A program made the position numbers and the translations under genes. The notes beneath the pieces are model-generated. The model did not search any database. It was not told the origin of the DNA and saw nothing but the letters and a program-made list of their open reading frames with translations. Shown here piece by piece: positions 11,183-23,983 of a DNA stretch of 64,000 nucleotides. Numbering within the stretch: position 1 is the stretch's first letter; each line of letters begins with the position of its first letter. Source of the stretch: Takifugu bimaculatus (Eukaryota; Chordata; Actinopteri; Tetraodontiformes; Tetraodontidae); assembly GCA_004026145.2 (NCBI GenBank), contig CP034975.1, positions 16,124,955-16,188,954 on the forward strand. Direction: 5' to 3'.

Positions 11183-11351
11183 CGTTGCTGAAAGTTTGTC
11201 CCCCGCTGCTGGACTCATCACTCCGCTGAGGTTTGTCCGGTGGGGACACAAAGCTCGGGAGGTTTGGAACAAACGTAGAGCAGGTGTCCCAGTCACGACA
11301 CATCTTGTCTTCACTGTAAACGACTGCGGACTTGGACGGAGCACAGCCCAT
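11183..11351 (-). CDS. Unidentified coding first exon with MGCxxSK acylation signal
   Basis: Not recognised. On the minus strand, ATG at 11349-11351 opens MGCAPSKSAVVYSEDK, followed by a Ser/Pro-rich segment (STFVPNLPSF, SPPDKPQRSDESSSG). The frame runs 56 codons to NG, where the sequence reads AACG followed by the good donor GTGAGC at 11182-11181. MGCxxSK is the classic N-terminal signal for myristoylation at Gly2 and palmitoylation at Cys3, as in Src-family kinases and several small membrane-tethered proteins. An in-frame ATG at 11358-11360 (MTEMGC) would spoil that signal, so I prefer the inner start. No second exon was found with confidence, so this could be the first exon of a small gene between upf3a and cdc16, or a pseudogene fragment. 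Confidence 0.42.
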
Positions 11352-11360
11352 CTCAGTCAT

Positions 11361-12539
11361 CAGCTGTTCCTATTCCCTGAATGATTTCTGAACGCATCTT
11401 TCCGGAGTGAGACGCAGAAATTGATTTAGGCTCGGCCTGGACGTGTTTCCTCCTCCTCTAAACCGGCAAATACATTTGACACGACTGTGTGAGCTCCAGC
11501 TCATATTCTGCAAACCCAAACGACGAAATGATACTAAAATGAACCCCAGCTTTCAAACTATAAACCTTCTCCACAACCATAAATAATAAACAACTTAACT
11601 CAAATATTTTCATTTATCCTTTGACAGAAATGCATCACACAAACGCACTTTACCTTTAACCAGGTCATGCTTTGTGAATAAAAGTCATAAAATGTTTAAT
11701 TTGGATTTTTAAAAAACTGTTCCCCTGTAGGATAAACACATAGTTACTAGCATAAATTGTGTATCTCATGTCCTACATTGATCAGTAACCAGGACAACAG
11801 TCTGTCAGACCTGTCGTGTTTGCCCTGTCTAATCAAGCCATAGAGGGGCCACAGCCCAATCTTCAGATTAAACCCAGTACCGGTACTTAACCTTTAACCC
11901 TTGCACGTCAATTCAACTTCCTAGAGGTGCATTCTGGGGAAAAGGGCTTCAGGGGGAGGGGTTTAGATAATTATTGAGGTTTACTTTAGCGCATATCGTC
12001 AAAAATGAAGATTTGTGTGTTGCCACTCTCAGAAAGAGACACATTCATGTGCATCTAAAAAAGAATACCATTAAAAAGTTCAATATTTTTTGTCAATCAT
12101 TTCAGGAAGTGAAGTCCCCTCCAGTCTATCACTGATGAGTGTTTTCAGTCAGACAGGTCAAAGTCGTCTGTGTAACAAAGGAGCATCTTTAGTAAACTGG
12201 GAAACCATCGCTGAACGCAGGAGGACGCTTATGAAACCAGCTGGTGGCCACTTACAAAGTTGTCCTGGGATCCCAGAAAGCTTCAGCTGTTCACACCCAC
12301 ACACCTTTAATAATTGAAATGACCACTAACAACCACTAACGACGGCGTTCAGTAAACCAGCACAGTGCATAAAACGCCGAGATTTCCACCAGACCTGAAA
12401 TAGCTTCTTGGATACGAGGTGAAACACTGGAAGATTGAAGCGAGTCAGCAAAAGCTTTCAAAGCTAAATAGATTCAGTCATGTCAATTCATGTTCTGTCA
12501 TCAGGTCAAAGACTTTTCTTGAGCCAACAGTTACATAAA
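11361..12539. other. Spacer, possible promoter of the MGCAPSKS exon
   Basis: No coding signal recognised. The first 120 bases, directly upstream of the orphan exon, are moderately GC-rich (for example GGCTCGGCCTGGACG near 11430) and could be its 5' UTR. The rest is AT-rich and featureless to my reading. Confidence 0.4.
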
Positions 12540-13312
12540 GTAAAACACAGAATTTAATAGATTATGGCTCACATATAATGAAAACCCAAAATTCAGTTTC
12601 CCAGAAACAGAAACGTGAGGCTTCTGAAAGGGATTGTTCATTGCAATGCCTCATGGATTCTCTATGGGGTTCAGATCAGACGAGTGTCGCTGGCCAATCA
12701 AACAGTAACGCTACGGTCATTGAACCAGCTTTTGGTCTCTTTGGCAGTGCTGGAATATGAAATCAGCATCTCCATAAAGCTTATCAGCAAGAGAAAGCAT
12801 GAAGTGTTCTAGCCTTTCCTGGTAGGTAACTGTGGACTTGAGAGAACTCCGTGGACCAACACCAGCACCGACTGTGGAGCCTTCACACAAGCAGCGTGGA
12901 TTCAGTGCCCCTCCACTCTTCCCCCAGAAGTCTGGGACCTTGATTTCAAAATGAAACACAAAGTTTCCTTTCATATGAAAAGGGGACTTTGGACCACTGA
13001 ACAGTGCAGTTTCTTTTTCTCCACAGCCCAGCTAAGACTCTTCTGATGCCTCTGGTTCTGGAGTGGCTCGACAGCAGTAACACCACGTCTAGGAGTTAAT
13101 TAGGGTGTGACATCATGACCTCCCAATATTATATTAGAATAGTTTACACAACATTCTAATTTTCTAAGGTCCTCATCAGTATGTCACTCGTAAAAAATTG
13201 AGAAATAAAGGCTTGAAAGACTTCACTCTATGGATCTATGTAATTCATGGGTTTCACTTTCTGAGATGACTGACAAAAATGCATTTTTAATTTTTTTTTG
13301 AGCTCCACCTGT
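12540..13312 (-). mobile_element. Decayed, internally deleted Tc1/mariner transposon
   Basis: The transposase runs on the minus strand in broken frames. Fragments read (minus strand) FVFHFEIKVPDFW, GVGPRSSLKSTVTYQERLEH, LADKLYGDADFIFQ and SDLNPIEN, the last being the DPN/E catalytic neighbourhood of Tc1 transposases. The plus-strand text around 12655-12680 (tctatggggttcagatcaga) and the end near 13291-13312 (tttttttgagctccacctgta) resemble an abundant teleost Tc1 family whose ends read CAGGTGCATCTCAAAAAATT. The middle is shortened and several stops are present, so it is inactive. It sits between the orphan exon and the 3' end of cdc16. Confidence 0.7.
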
Positions 13313-13407
13313 ATAATGCACAAGACTGCGTACACAGGGCAGCCTTTGGACGAGATCAGGTACCAGACTGCGCGGTGGCGGCAACGATGTCCGTGGTCTT
13401 GTTAATG

Positions 13408-13413
13408 TTTATT
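13408..13413 (-). terminator. cdc16: Probable cdc16 polyadenylation signal
   Basis: Minus-strand AATAAA (plus-strand TTTATT) 48 bases beyond the cdc16 stop codon, implying a very short 3' UTR. The Tc1 relic ends less than 100 bases further on. Confidence 0.55.
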
Positions 13414-13460
13414 TCAGAAAACCTTTTGCTATGACAGTTCTGCCTCGTAGCAGGATGAGA

Positions 13461-16400
13461 TCACGTGCTGGTGTCTGACAAAGTGTCTAACATCACATCA
13501 CTCTCATACATGTCACACTCCAGGGTCAAAGAGGTTCGCAGGGGGGTCTCCAGCATCATCTTGTCCTGATCAGACAGTGGCGTTTCCAGGGACATGACGC
13601 TTGTGTCCTCCATTCGAGGTGTGGCCAGGTCTCCTGCTTCTGATGTGTTGAGCATTTTCATCAATGCTGGAGTGTTTAAGCTGCCACGTAACTTGTCATT
13701 GATGTCTGTGCCTACACGGAGACAAGTGACAGCAATAGAATACAACAGACATGCACAACCATCCAGACCAATTTGATGGATAAATTGTCAAAGTGGAAAC
13801 GATAAAATCGAAACACTTTGTTCTCTCCTCTACGAAAGGTCATCCTAATAAAATAATTTAATCAATCCAAAAACCCTGATAGACTACAGGATATGCTAAA
13901 TGTATCCTACCTATATAAGCGTCAGTGTCACCAATGTACATCTCAATACAATGGCCAAGCATTGTAACGGAAAAAGTGTCGTCCCTTTTGAGCCCAAGAG
14001 CCTGTACAAAAAAGAAAATTAGACATCAATGAGTTCTTTAAGAAAAGAAAATTCAAACATGCAGGAGCTTTCACAATTCTGGTTGTTTTACACCGGTAAA
14101 ACTTTGATGTGGATTGATTAACAGTATTTATTGTTTAATAAAGAAAAAGGGCAGAATACCGTATGAAAGTAGTCAATAGCACTCTCAAAGTCACCCATTA
14201 GGCTGTGCACATATCCGATGGCTGAGTAGGTGGAGGCATGCTGAGGGATTAACACCAGCGCCTGACGGTGATACTCCAGAGCCTGCTCGTATTTTCTACA
14301 GAAACACAGAACTACCAGGATCAGAGTCCATCATGTGTAAAGATTAAAAGTGACAGTGATTTCAAATCATGGCTGTTTATAAATAAATGCAAATAATTGG
14401 CCCTTCCCCCAAATAAACAGGATGCACTATGCGTCAAATTTACCTAATTTAATTGAACTAAATTTTACTTAAAGGCACCTCTTACATAATCTCAACAAAA
14501 TAAACCCGTCCTGAAAAAAACAGCTACAACTGATCAACTGGCACAAATGTAGAACAATAATTTTAGAATCAAAGCAGCATCATTAATAGCACATTGCATA
14601 AAATTATAAATAGAATACAGGTGATATACAGCTGCACCAACAACCTGTGAGGGGCATTCAGTTTAGGAGTCGAATGACAACCTGGCTACACCACAGTTTC
14701 TTTCCATCAGTCGTCCTCGAAGATTATCGAAGACCAATTGTACAGAAGTGTATTGCTGTTAAGACGAAAATAAATATTTTAACTATCACATTCTGTACAA
14801 ATACGATAATCAAATTGTACAACCAATCTTCATGTTCAAGAGCAAAGCCAATATGCGTGGAAGGCTTCATGAATATACTTTCCACCACCTTAACTGTGCT
14901 CAAGCTGGATATGTACGGTGAGATGTCCCACGGGAACACCAACATTCTTCCTTAGCGTGGACAAGTCAACACGATTATTTTACCGTTGTCGACGGTCACC
15001 ATATCAGATATGGTGTCACAAAGTTGTTTGGTGAATACTTCCAGTGAGTGGCCATACTACATGTACGACACTGATCACACCCTGACTGATCATGGCGTGC
15101 TGTTGCCAAGACACTTGTTGTACAATCTGACAGCTTCTAAACAGACTTGAGAGCAAATGTTTGTTTGTGACCTGTCCTTTGGGCCAAAATCAGGCTACAT
15201 TTGTGTGTTCCAATTGTGACATTGACATCTAGTTGTCAATGCAAACTAAAAGCAAACTTCCACGGCATCTGGATGAAATTATTGTGTTCATACATTATGA
15301 TATCACTGTTCGTACAATATAGTGGACTTATCATGCTTTAAACTGATAGTGATCCAAAACTTATGTTTCCCCCTCGACAGCAATACACTTCGCTTCTACT
15401 GATACCATACACAACCAAAAAAAGGATTAAAATAAACACAAATATAGCAAACTCACACTTTGGGCACAGAGAACTAAAGAGAATTTGAACCACACTTACT
15501 TCAATTTTCGACACACATGGCCCAAGTTGTTTAGCAAAGGTTCCCACTTGTCCACAGTGACCTTCATTTTGACAGAAAGAGAGAAAAAAAGTTACATTTT
15601 GCTAAGAAATATGTTCTAAACATGCCGTATACATAAGAAACACATTAGTGATTACCTCATTCCCAATGGCTTTGATTTTCTCCATTGCCTCAAGAAAATA
15701 CCTCTCTGCTGCCTTCCAGCTAAAATATAGTTACAAGAAAAGAGTTGACTTTTTCTAAAGATTCTTGTCATCTTGATTTGCAATCAAATATAGCCTACAT
15801 CTCTACATTTAAGAAGACTGATGGATAAACAAAAATCTTGGAAACACTGATGATTTTATGTGGCAGGTTGTATTTGGAAGAGGACTCTACAATTTATTGT
15901 CAGAATGGAAACAGGGAGTATTCAGCACCACGACAGACAACCTCAGCTTTTCCCAGGGAATTTATCAGAATTTCACAGGTTTCTATAAACACTCACTCTA
16001 TTTGAATGGGTCAAAGAGCTCAAGACCAGTCGGACTGAGTCCAAAGTGAAATTATGTTACTATTAACATTAGTACTTCTATCAAACTGTCTGGTTGGTAT
16101 TTAACGTGTGTGCATGTGTGCGTGACTCACTCTCCATTTTGAAAAGCAACCACCCCCACCTCGTGGATGACAAATGGATCCTCTGGAGCAATACTGAGAG
16201 CTTGGCTGAAGAAACGTTCAGCCAGCTTGGAATTGTTAGTGAGGCCATATTCCAAGCCAATGTAAAGCATGGGGAGATGACATCTAGGTGACGAGATCGA
16301 GATGTAAAACAAGAGAAAGAAAGGATTGCAATTAAAAGTAATACTTGGAGAAACATACTGACCCTTTCATCAGCTGGGCAGCAGTGAAGTAGGCAGCCAT

Positions 16401-19151
16401 AGCTTGATCGTGTTCACTCTCCACTGCAAATGAATGGCCGTAAGCAATCCACGCAGGACCATATGTCCTCTCGAGTGTGGTGGCTTTACTACAGGAGATA
16501 TACAATCCACAAATAAGCAACTACACCTGGAAGGGAAACACTCACATTGTGCAATTTGCTGTGAATGTCTGACCACATGATGTACCTCAAGTATCGTCGA
16601 GCATGTTCATTTTTATGGCCGACCATGAGATAGTAGCAGCCAACAGCAAACCAAGAGACCTGGCAATAAATGTTTTCCTTCTATTTATCCAATATTTCAA
16701 ATTATGTAAACAAGGTCTGCAGGGACACATGATCAATACTTACAGGGTTGTTTGGATACAAGTCTACTAGTTTGTGAGAAAGATAAAATAACTCTGCAGA
16801 GAGAAAAAATACAGAAATCTTAAAAAAAGTAAACACTGAACCAAAAATATGATGGAATTAAAAGAATTATTAAGTATGCATGAATTAATTTATGTTTTAC
16901 CATTTGCTTTTCCAAGCTCCACCAGTGTTCCTATGTGAACTGGTAAACAGGTGGCATGTAAGGGGTCTTTAACCATCACCCTAAAATCCACAAGAAGAAA
17001 TAATGTTTTAGATAGTCATAAATTCATATGAGTTGCATAAAAAACACATTTACTGACTACAATTATTGTTTCTTAGAGTTTTTCTATACAATCAAGTAAA
17101 TGCAAGGAGTTTAAATGTTAAAAAATCTGGAGCTTTGGTGTAAACTACAATTCCAACAGGCTCAGCACTACATACAAGCAATATCTAATCAATAATACCT
17201 ACTAAAGGCCTTTTATCACAAAACAGTCCTCATATCTTTAGAGCAGAACCTTATGAAACAGCAGCAATTCTCTGATGTAATTCAACTACTTCCACACAAA
17301 CATGTAAATCTAAACACCTACATTGATGTGAGCTTGTAGCACATCTTAAAATCACAGTTATAATAATGTCTCTCAGCAAGAGACACCACAACATCCAAGT
17401 TGTCCTGAAGACCATTGACCATCTCCGGTACCACCAAGTCACTGGGCTTGTTGTACTGCATGGGAAAAAGAAAGAACATGTGTCAAGTTAAATGTTTTAA
17501 TATAATGAGTAAGGAAAATGTAAATTCAACAGGAAAATATGACACATGTGAAGAATGGATCAATTGATTTAGCAGCAAAACACAAACTAAATTCAAGCCA
17601 CTCCAACCTTCTTTAATTTATTTTCAAACAGGAAGTGTAACAGCTCCTCCTCTTCCCCTGTACATTGTTGACTCAAAGGAAGTGAGTCAAGGAATTCTTT
17701 TTCTGTTAAAAAGAAACAGGTTTTAGCTATCATGGCTTTTAAAGTGATAACAAATAAGAAACGCCACATTAATAGAAAGTAGTGGACACAATCTCTTTAC
17801 CTTCTTGTGCTGTCAACATGTGGTGGGATGTCAAAAGGTCAAAGGCTTCGAAGCAGTACACATCAAGTTTCAAGGCCTCTTTGTAGCTGGACGTGGCCAG
17901 TGGTCGGTTGCCCATGGCATCATAGATCTTACCTCGCAGGAGGCAGATGGAGCTGCTCACCTGAAAAACAGTGAAGCAATTGAGGAAAATAAATGACTAT
18001 AAATGAATGAAAATAAATGATTATATATCAACAATAACATCAGAATCCAATTTTTTTGCAGGGTAATCTGTTTCTATAGCAGTCCTGTCACACTTACAAT
18101 TCATAAATATTACTGGACAATATTAAAAGGCCACAAAAACTTACAGATGCAGGTGACATGTCCCAATCCTTGGTCACGTCTGGGGCAACGTTGTCATCTT
18201 TTCCTGTTCTATCTAACAGCTTTTTACTAACTGGTTCCTGTGCATCCAGGATATCCAAAGCCTGCTGAAATTCTTTTGCAGCATACTACACAAAATAGAG
18301 TAATGCAAATTTAAACAATAGTACATTAATGGAAGAGGGTTTTAACATTTAATATGTATTTGAGTGACTTACGTGGCATCTAGCAGCGAGATACTGACAA
18401 GCTCCATACGACTATTTGAGAGATTAAAGAATAAAATGAGCACAAAAAAGCTAACAGATCCCACACTTATGGTTAGTGTCAGGGACACACATATGAAAGA
18501 GAACACTAATATAGCTTCAAATATAGGTTATTACCTTGTCCAGTCTTCTTGAACGGAGGGCATGAGAGGCTCTGTGGTATTGGGATGTTAAATAAAGGCA
18601 CTGAGCAAGCCAGTAGATATCCTGCGGTTCCTCTGTTTACAAAATGAACAGAAAATGTCATCATTTACGATCATATCGAAACATTAACAGGAAGTTTGCA
18701 GCACTGCAAGCGTGTCCACAACCCGCCATCCCCAATGGAGAGAAAAAGTACGATGCCACAATGATAAATAGCTAATTACACTAAAAAAAAGAGTACATTT
18801 TCTCCCTAAACACGTGTACTGCTAACTAACCTTTGGGTGTAGGAGAGAAATCTGTAATGCAACGTTATTTAGGCTGCAACCCCAGAACACAATAGGACTC
18901 ACCGTGAGAAAGAGACGCTGTCTTGTCAGCCCAAAACAGTGCACTTTGATACTGTTGCTGTAAAGAAGGCACACATAATTCAAACGTTTATTTCAGTTGT
19001 GATTGGGGGAAATAAGACAAGTATGAAGATTTTTTCTTACCCTTTATCGCTCTCAAGATATGGTTAGCTAGCGACACATACTGAAAAGATAAACAATTCT
19101 TACCTGATCGATGTACTGCCGCACTCGCTTACGTAGTCTGTCAAGATTCAT
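13461..19151 (-). CDS. cdc16: cdc16 (APC6), anaphase-promoting complex TPR subunit (complete)
   Basis: CDC16/APC6 is a tetratricopeptide scaffold of the APC/C ubiquitin ligase that triggers anaphase and mitotic exit. Eighteen coding exons with matching phases: 19104-19151, 18903-18957, 18535-18632, 18373-18411, 18145-18285, 17801-17960, 17608-17702, 17322-17455, 16901-16980, 16744-16793, 16586-16659, 16363-16488, 16131-16283, 15656-15719, 15500-15561, 14160-14295, 13911-14001, 13461-13711. They add to 618 codons plus stop (human 620). It starts MNLDRLRKRVRQYIDQ, as in human. TPR segments include FWADKTASLSH, SSYKEALKLDVYCFEAFDLL, YGPAWIAYGHSFAVESEHDQ, LPMLYIGLEYGLTNNSKLAE and TFSVTMLGHCIEMYIGD. 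The C-terminal tail is Ser/Thr-rich (SLETPLSDQDK, ECDMYESDVMLDTLSDTST), as in other vertebrate CDC16 tails, which carry mitotic phosphosites. No frameshift seen. Confidence 0.96.
14296..15499. other. Long cdc16 intron, possible unclassified insert
   Basis: The largest cdc16 intron, about 1.2 kb. From roughly 14640 to 15340 the composition changes and the plus strand is open for 102 codons (14647-14955). I recognise no motif in either strand, so an old transposon insert is only a guess. Confidence 0.3.
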
Positions 19152-22100
19152 TTTACCTAGTGAGAATGCAAACTATAAAAGGTGTGTCATTCTTAAAGTA
19201 AAATTCGTATCAAAACGGGCAGTAAACAGTGGTGGTTAGCCTGCTAGCGTTGTAAAAATCAAATCCGCGGCTTCTGGCTGCGCTGAGTGTTCTGCAAAAT
19301 GTCGCCGTGTGGAAACTCAGAGTGCTTAGATAGTTCCAGGTTTGCAATAGTCTTTTACGAAACCACACCATAGATTTTTAAATTAATACTTTGTATTTGC
19401 AAGTTAATTGGTCAGGCGGCTATCAAACAAGCAAAAGGCTGTATTCATGGTCAATTTGCATACATTTATTTATGTGATTAGGCCTATGCACCGTTAAACA
19501 TAGTGAAAGAAACAGAGGTCTTATGTTTAAAAGAAAAGTTTCTCCACATAATACCAAAATTTGGTTCATTAAATTTCTTTAGGGTTTTTCCAAAATTTAC
19601 TTGATATCAAAACGGATGATTGAGAATCTACACGCATTTGCGTGAACTGTCATTTAAAGGCAAGGTAACATCATGAAAGTAAGGACATTAATTAAAATGT
19701 AATTGGCTAATATATGACTAGAATGTAACTAGCGGCTGTTACTTATTTCCAAGCATCAGCTTCCTCGGGTTTTATATGAGAGCACTCTTCATCTATTACT
19801 AAATATCTACGCGTTCCTTCTCTGAACCGTCAAGATTGATTTCTCGGAGCTCAGAGGGTTTTTATCTATTTATTTATTTATCTTTTTAAAGTTGCCATAC
19901 GTAGGTGGGATAATGGTTTCTAATTGTGTTTTCCTTTAACCCAATTCTACACTTTGACAGACATACAGGCACAGTTGGTGTTGTGTTAGTAAAATTATGA
20001 ATGAATCCCACTGAGCTTTGATAACGTCATGAATGAACAAGAGCGTTACAACACTGCCCCCTGCTGCCTGTGCTTGGCTACAACGTTTGGATTTTGCAGC
20101 CCTCTTTATTTTACACCACCCAGCAGATAGAAAAAGCATTGACACCCCAAATTCATGTAAGAGCTCACGTGGCGTGATGTCACAGAAATGCAACTATGCA
20201 AATTTAATTGTGATATGAATTAGTGCATACATTTATTGCAGTTCAACGAAAATAACAGCAAATATGAATGCGTTCGAAACTGCTCTGTGTATTTAGCGTG
20301 AGTGGAATGGTCAAATGGCAAGCGGTAAATATATACATTATATGGAGTTTAGAAGTGTATCACAATCCCTCCCAACTTTTTTCTTAAGTCATTTTGTTGT
20401 CACAAAATAATGGAACATAAATGCTAATAAATGTACAGTTGTTATAAGGGTCATAGTAATGAATAAATTAGCAAAATGAGTGAAAGTTGCGTAAATTTAA
20501 TCGTTTACATATATTAATCATTTTTATAAATTATGAGGAAAATAGGAGGAATCATAAAGCATTTATGAGCATTATTTTTATTACCTTTCTTTTTTGCTGT
20601 TGATGCTGCAGAAACGTTTCATGGGTGGATCTTACTTTGCACTGGAAATGAGTGTGTCTGTGTGTGTGCGTGTGTGTGTGTGATCCTGTGTGTGGTTGTC
20701 GTTACTATGCCTGATATTGCTAAGATGTTTCACCATCTGTCGTGCATATTACAGAAACCATTACATTCCCATTTGTAATGGTTTGCTTTGATGAGAATAC
20801 AATAAACCAGTAACACATAAAATGGTTTTCACCCCGAAGGACGAAGCATCTTCCTGTGTGGTAACCTTGTCCCTGCTCACTCATAGCCCCTCAGATCTGT
20901 GAGAGGGAAATTGACTGTTACTGCACACATGCCAACAAGCAAGCAGTGAAACTAAGACTATGGGTATTTTACCTGTAGGCGTAATGGGTGTTGTTTGGTA
21001 CCCTTTAATGACATCGGTGATAGAAATAAATGCATCACGTCACATAAATTATATGTATATATATGTAAAAGTGAAGAAGTCAGTAGGGAGGTAAAAATAA
21101 ACAGTGACATAAACAGCTAATTATGGTGAAATGCTGTTTATGTGATAAATGTCAGGAAACATTTTTTGTAGCGAAGATGTGTGCATAAACATAACGTGCA
21201 CTGAGTTACCCTGGTGTGCAGTAGTTAAGTCTAACAAAGTCTGAAACCCTTCTCACTGTATTTACAGAAACTAGTTTAAAAGTCAACACAATTTCCAGCT
21301 AATGCATGGTAGAATAAGTAACAACTCTAAAGCACTCCGCTCTCAGCTCAGCTGCTCCATTAATGGTGCTGAGCTACAGAGGAACGGATGCTTTCACTCG
21401 GAAATAGGCTCTATCCCGCTAAAAGTGACTCTTTTGATGACAATTTGGTGCATGTGTGCTGCACTTCCTCTGGTATGCAGGAAGTTTACCCCATTTCATG
21501 CTCAGACCATACAAGCGCTTACGCCAAATAGATCTGCACTATGAAAGAGCATGAATAATGAAAGATGCAATCTTTACAAGTCTGCAAGGTTCCACACCGC
21601 TGTTACACAACCGTGGAATGACTTATGAGGATAACAAATTAGTCAGTGTGTGGTGGAATATACAGTGTGCTGTTCTGTGCAGGATTAAGTGAGTGCAGGC
21701 AGCCGATGCAAAGAGAGAATGATGCTCAATGGCCATTTAAATATAATCTGTGCTTGGTTTGACGTACTAATGTTTCCTTTTCATGGCTTTTACTCTCCTG
21801 ATTATCTCAGCAGGTGAGATCTCCCTTCATCCGTTTAACTCTGTCAAAAGGCAACGGCAGGCCGTCAACTGGTGACAGGACACCCTCACAAGTGCAAGGC
21901 ATCAACATTTGATGTTCATATGTTCTGTGATATTCAACATCTTCTTTATCTATTGCACTTTATTGAGAGGTTCTAATCTTAAAATACAATCTGTGTGTAT
22001 ATGCAGTAATGTCATGTTAATGTACATACGTTATATGGTTTAAGGGATGCCTCAGGGATGCCACTGACCATCCATCCCAACGCCCTTTGCTTTTGGTTCT

Positions 22101-23956
22101 GAATACACACCTGAGACTGGAGTTTAGAATTTAGAGTGAATGTACAGTGTTCAAAAGAAACAGGCCTTGTACTTTTACATACATTATTTCAAAGCAACTG
22201 AAATGAATTTGCTACCACAAATGTCAAATTGTCAGGAGTCGAAATACTGCAAAACTGGTAGCATTAGCACTTTTACGGTCCCAAATATTCCTGTTTGGGC
22301 TGAACTTTGAGCCCAAAGTGGCCTCTACTGGCTGAGCAGGCTGTGCAGGAGATGCAGGGAGAGTGTCACCGCTTCACTCCTAGATCAGCGGCAGAAAACA
22401 GCTTTTGGAATCTGAATTATCGATCCACGGATCGACTGTGTGGGAACCCGTCAATGATGGGGTGGCACATGGGTGCACATCCGGGTAAAGTCAGCTTTGA
22501 CGAGCTCCACTGTCTAACTGTACTATGACAAGTTGTGCAACATGTCCGCTGCCATTAAAAGTCTTGCAAGGACGGTTGGAAAGACACTTGACAAATAAAA
22601 CTTTATAAAAAAAACTCCCCCAAAAACATGAAATATCAAGATAATTAAGGAACTCCCGGTGAAACCAGTTTACCTGCCACCTGGTTTAGGATTATTAAAT
22701 AGTACCGTTGTGGGTTAAAGATGAAGGAAAGGTAGCGTACACTCAAACAATATTTAGGCATGAGTGATCAGTGTAACATTTATTATTAATATCAACTCAC
22801 TTGTTCACTGCTCCATTTCATCTACAGGCCTCTTCTGTGTACGCTGAGTCACTTAACAGTGGGGGCACTTCTGCCCTAAAGTCAAACTGAGAACAAGCTT
22901 CATGTATCTTTTAATATCTCCAAATATAGACTGTTGGTACAAAGATCCTTAGTTAGTGCCAAAAAAAAATCAAGGAAAAAAAACTGACAGCAATATATTT
23001 ATGAGATTTAATGATTTGGTGTCATATTTAATTAGGTAACTGGATATCATCAAATCGAGGATGTCTTCGATCCAATTCAAGACTTTGAGGATTACCAATG
23101 GGAGCAACAGAAGCTTGTTATATTGTAAGAAAATGGAATTGAGGTTTTTTCCAGGTAGGAAATGCTGGGAAGTCAAGGTTTGCATGACATTTGATGCGAA
23201 CCAGTGGGTCTGATATTACATTAGCTTGATTCCCCTTACCGTGGACAACATTGAAATCTTTTTTCCAAAGCTTTCAAAGGCCCTTTCTCCATCAGCCTTA
23301 TGATCCTTCGAGGCCTGCACCTGCTTTTACGTAACTCGATTTCAACGCTGGAGGATGCCCGTTTTTCATTTCAGGCCTACTCTAAATTTCATGTGGGAGA
23401 CAGATGAAGAGTGCGTGATGTCAGGAACGCAAGACTGCAGATCATGTGGTCGTGACACCGCGCGCTACCTCCGAGTGGGGAGAAGGAGAATGGAAACTGC
23501 CGGCTCTCTGCAGTCAGTGTGGGCTCGATGGCAGTGGAGTGGCGTTTGCGTGAGTCCTCACTTGGCCGGCATCATTGCCCCGACCTCTGCGGTAATGAAT
23601 AGTGGCGGCCGCGGCGCTTCGTATGGAGGAGCTGCTTGTTGCGTGTGTGGGACTTCTCAACCACTTGTTTTGTTTGAATGTTCTGTTGGTCACCGTGTGG
23701 GTGCTGAGAGGTTTCGGAGCCACGTCTGAACATTTTGTGTGACCTCGTGTTTAAGCCAACTCCCGGTGAGGAGGACCTGACGCTAACCAGGTGCTGAGTT
23801 TTAATGTGTTCTATCATCTTTCCAAAAGAACCATCCTCTTTATTTCTTATGCAGCGTGCAAATGAAACCACTGACAAGTGTTATTTATAAACGATGAAGT
23901 GATAACTAGGAAAATGGGAGCACACACAGAGGGGCACAACAGATTGCAATAGCTTA
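19152..23956. other. cdc16 upstream intergenic DNA
   Basis: The first 200 bases are the cdc16 5' flank and promoter (tctggctgcgctgagtg, then aaaatgtcgccgtgt near 19297, loosely YY1-like). Beyond that I see AT-rich intergenic DNA, a short GT tract at 20651-20682 and no exon with both splice sites and a recognisable product. Confidence 0.5.
20651..20682. repeat. Short imperfect (GT)n tract
   Basis: About 30 bases of GT dinucleotides with CT and GC interruptions. Confidence 0.8.
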
Positions 23957-23983
23957 GCTCTCTCTCTCTTTCTCTCTCTCTCT
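23957..23983. repeat. Short (CT)n tract
   Basis: Pyrimidine run of CT units with one TTT interruption. Confidence 0.8.

Noticed and set aside
14647..14955. Possible transposase (piggyBac-like) in the long cdc16 intron
   Set aside because: Tried both strands; no catalytic motif or terminal repeats found, so no class can be claimed.
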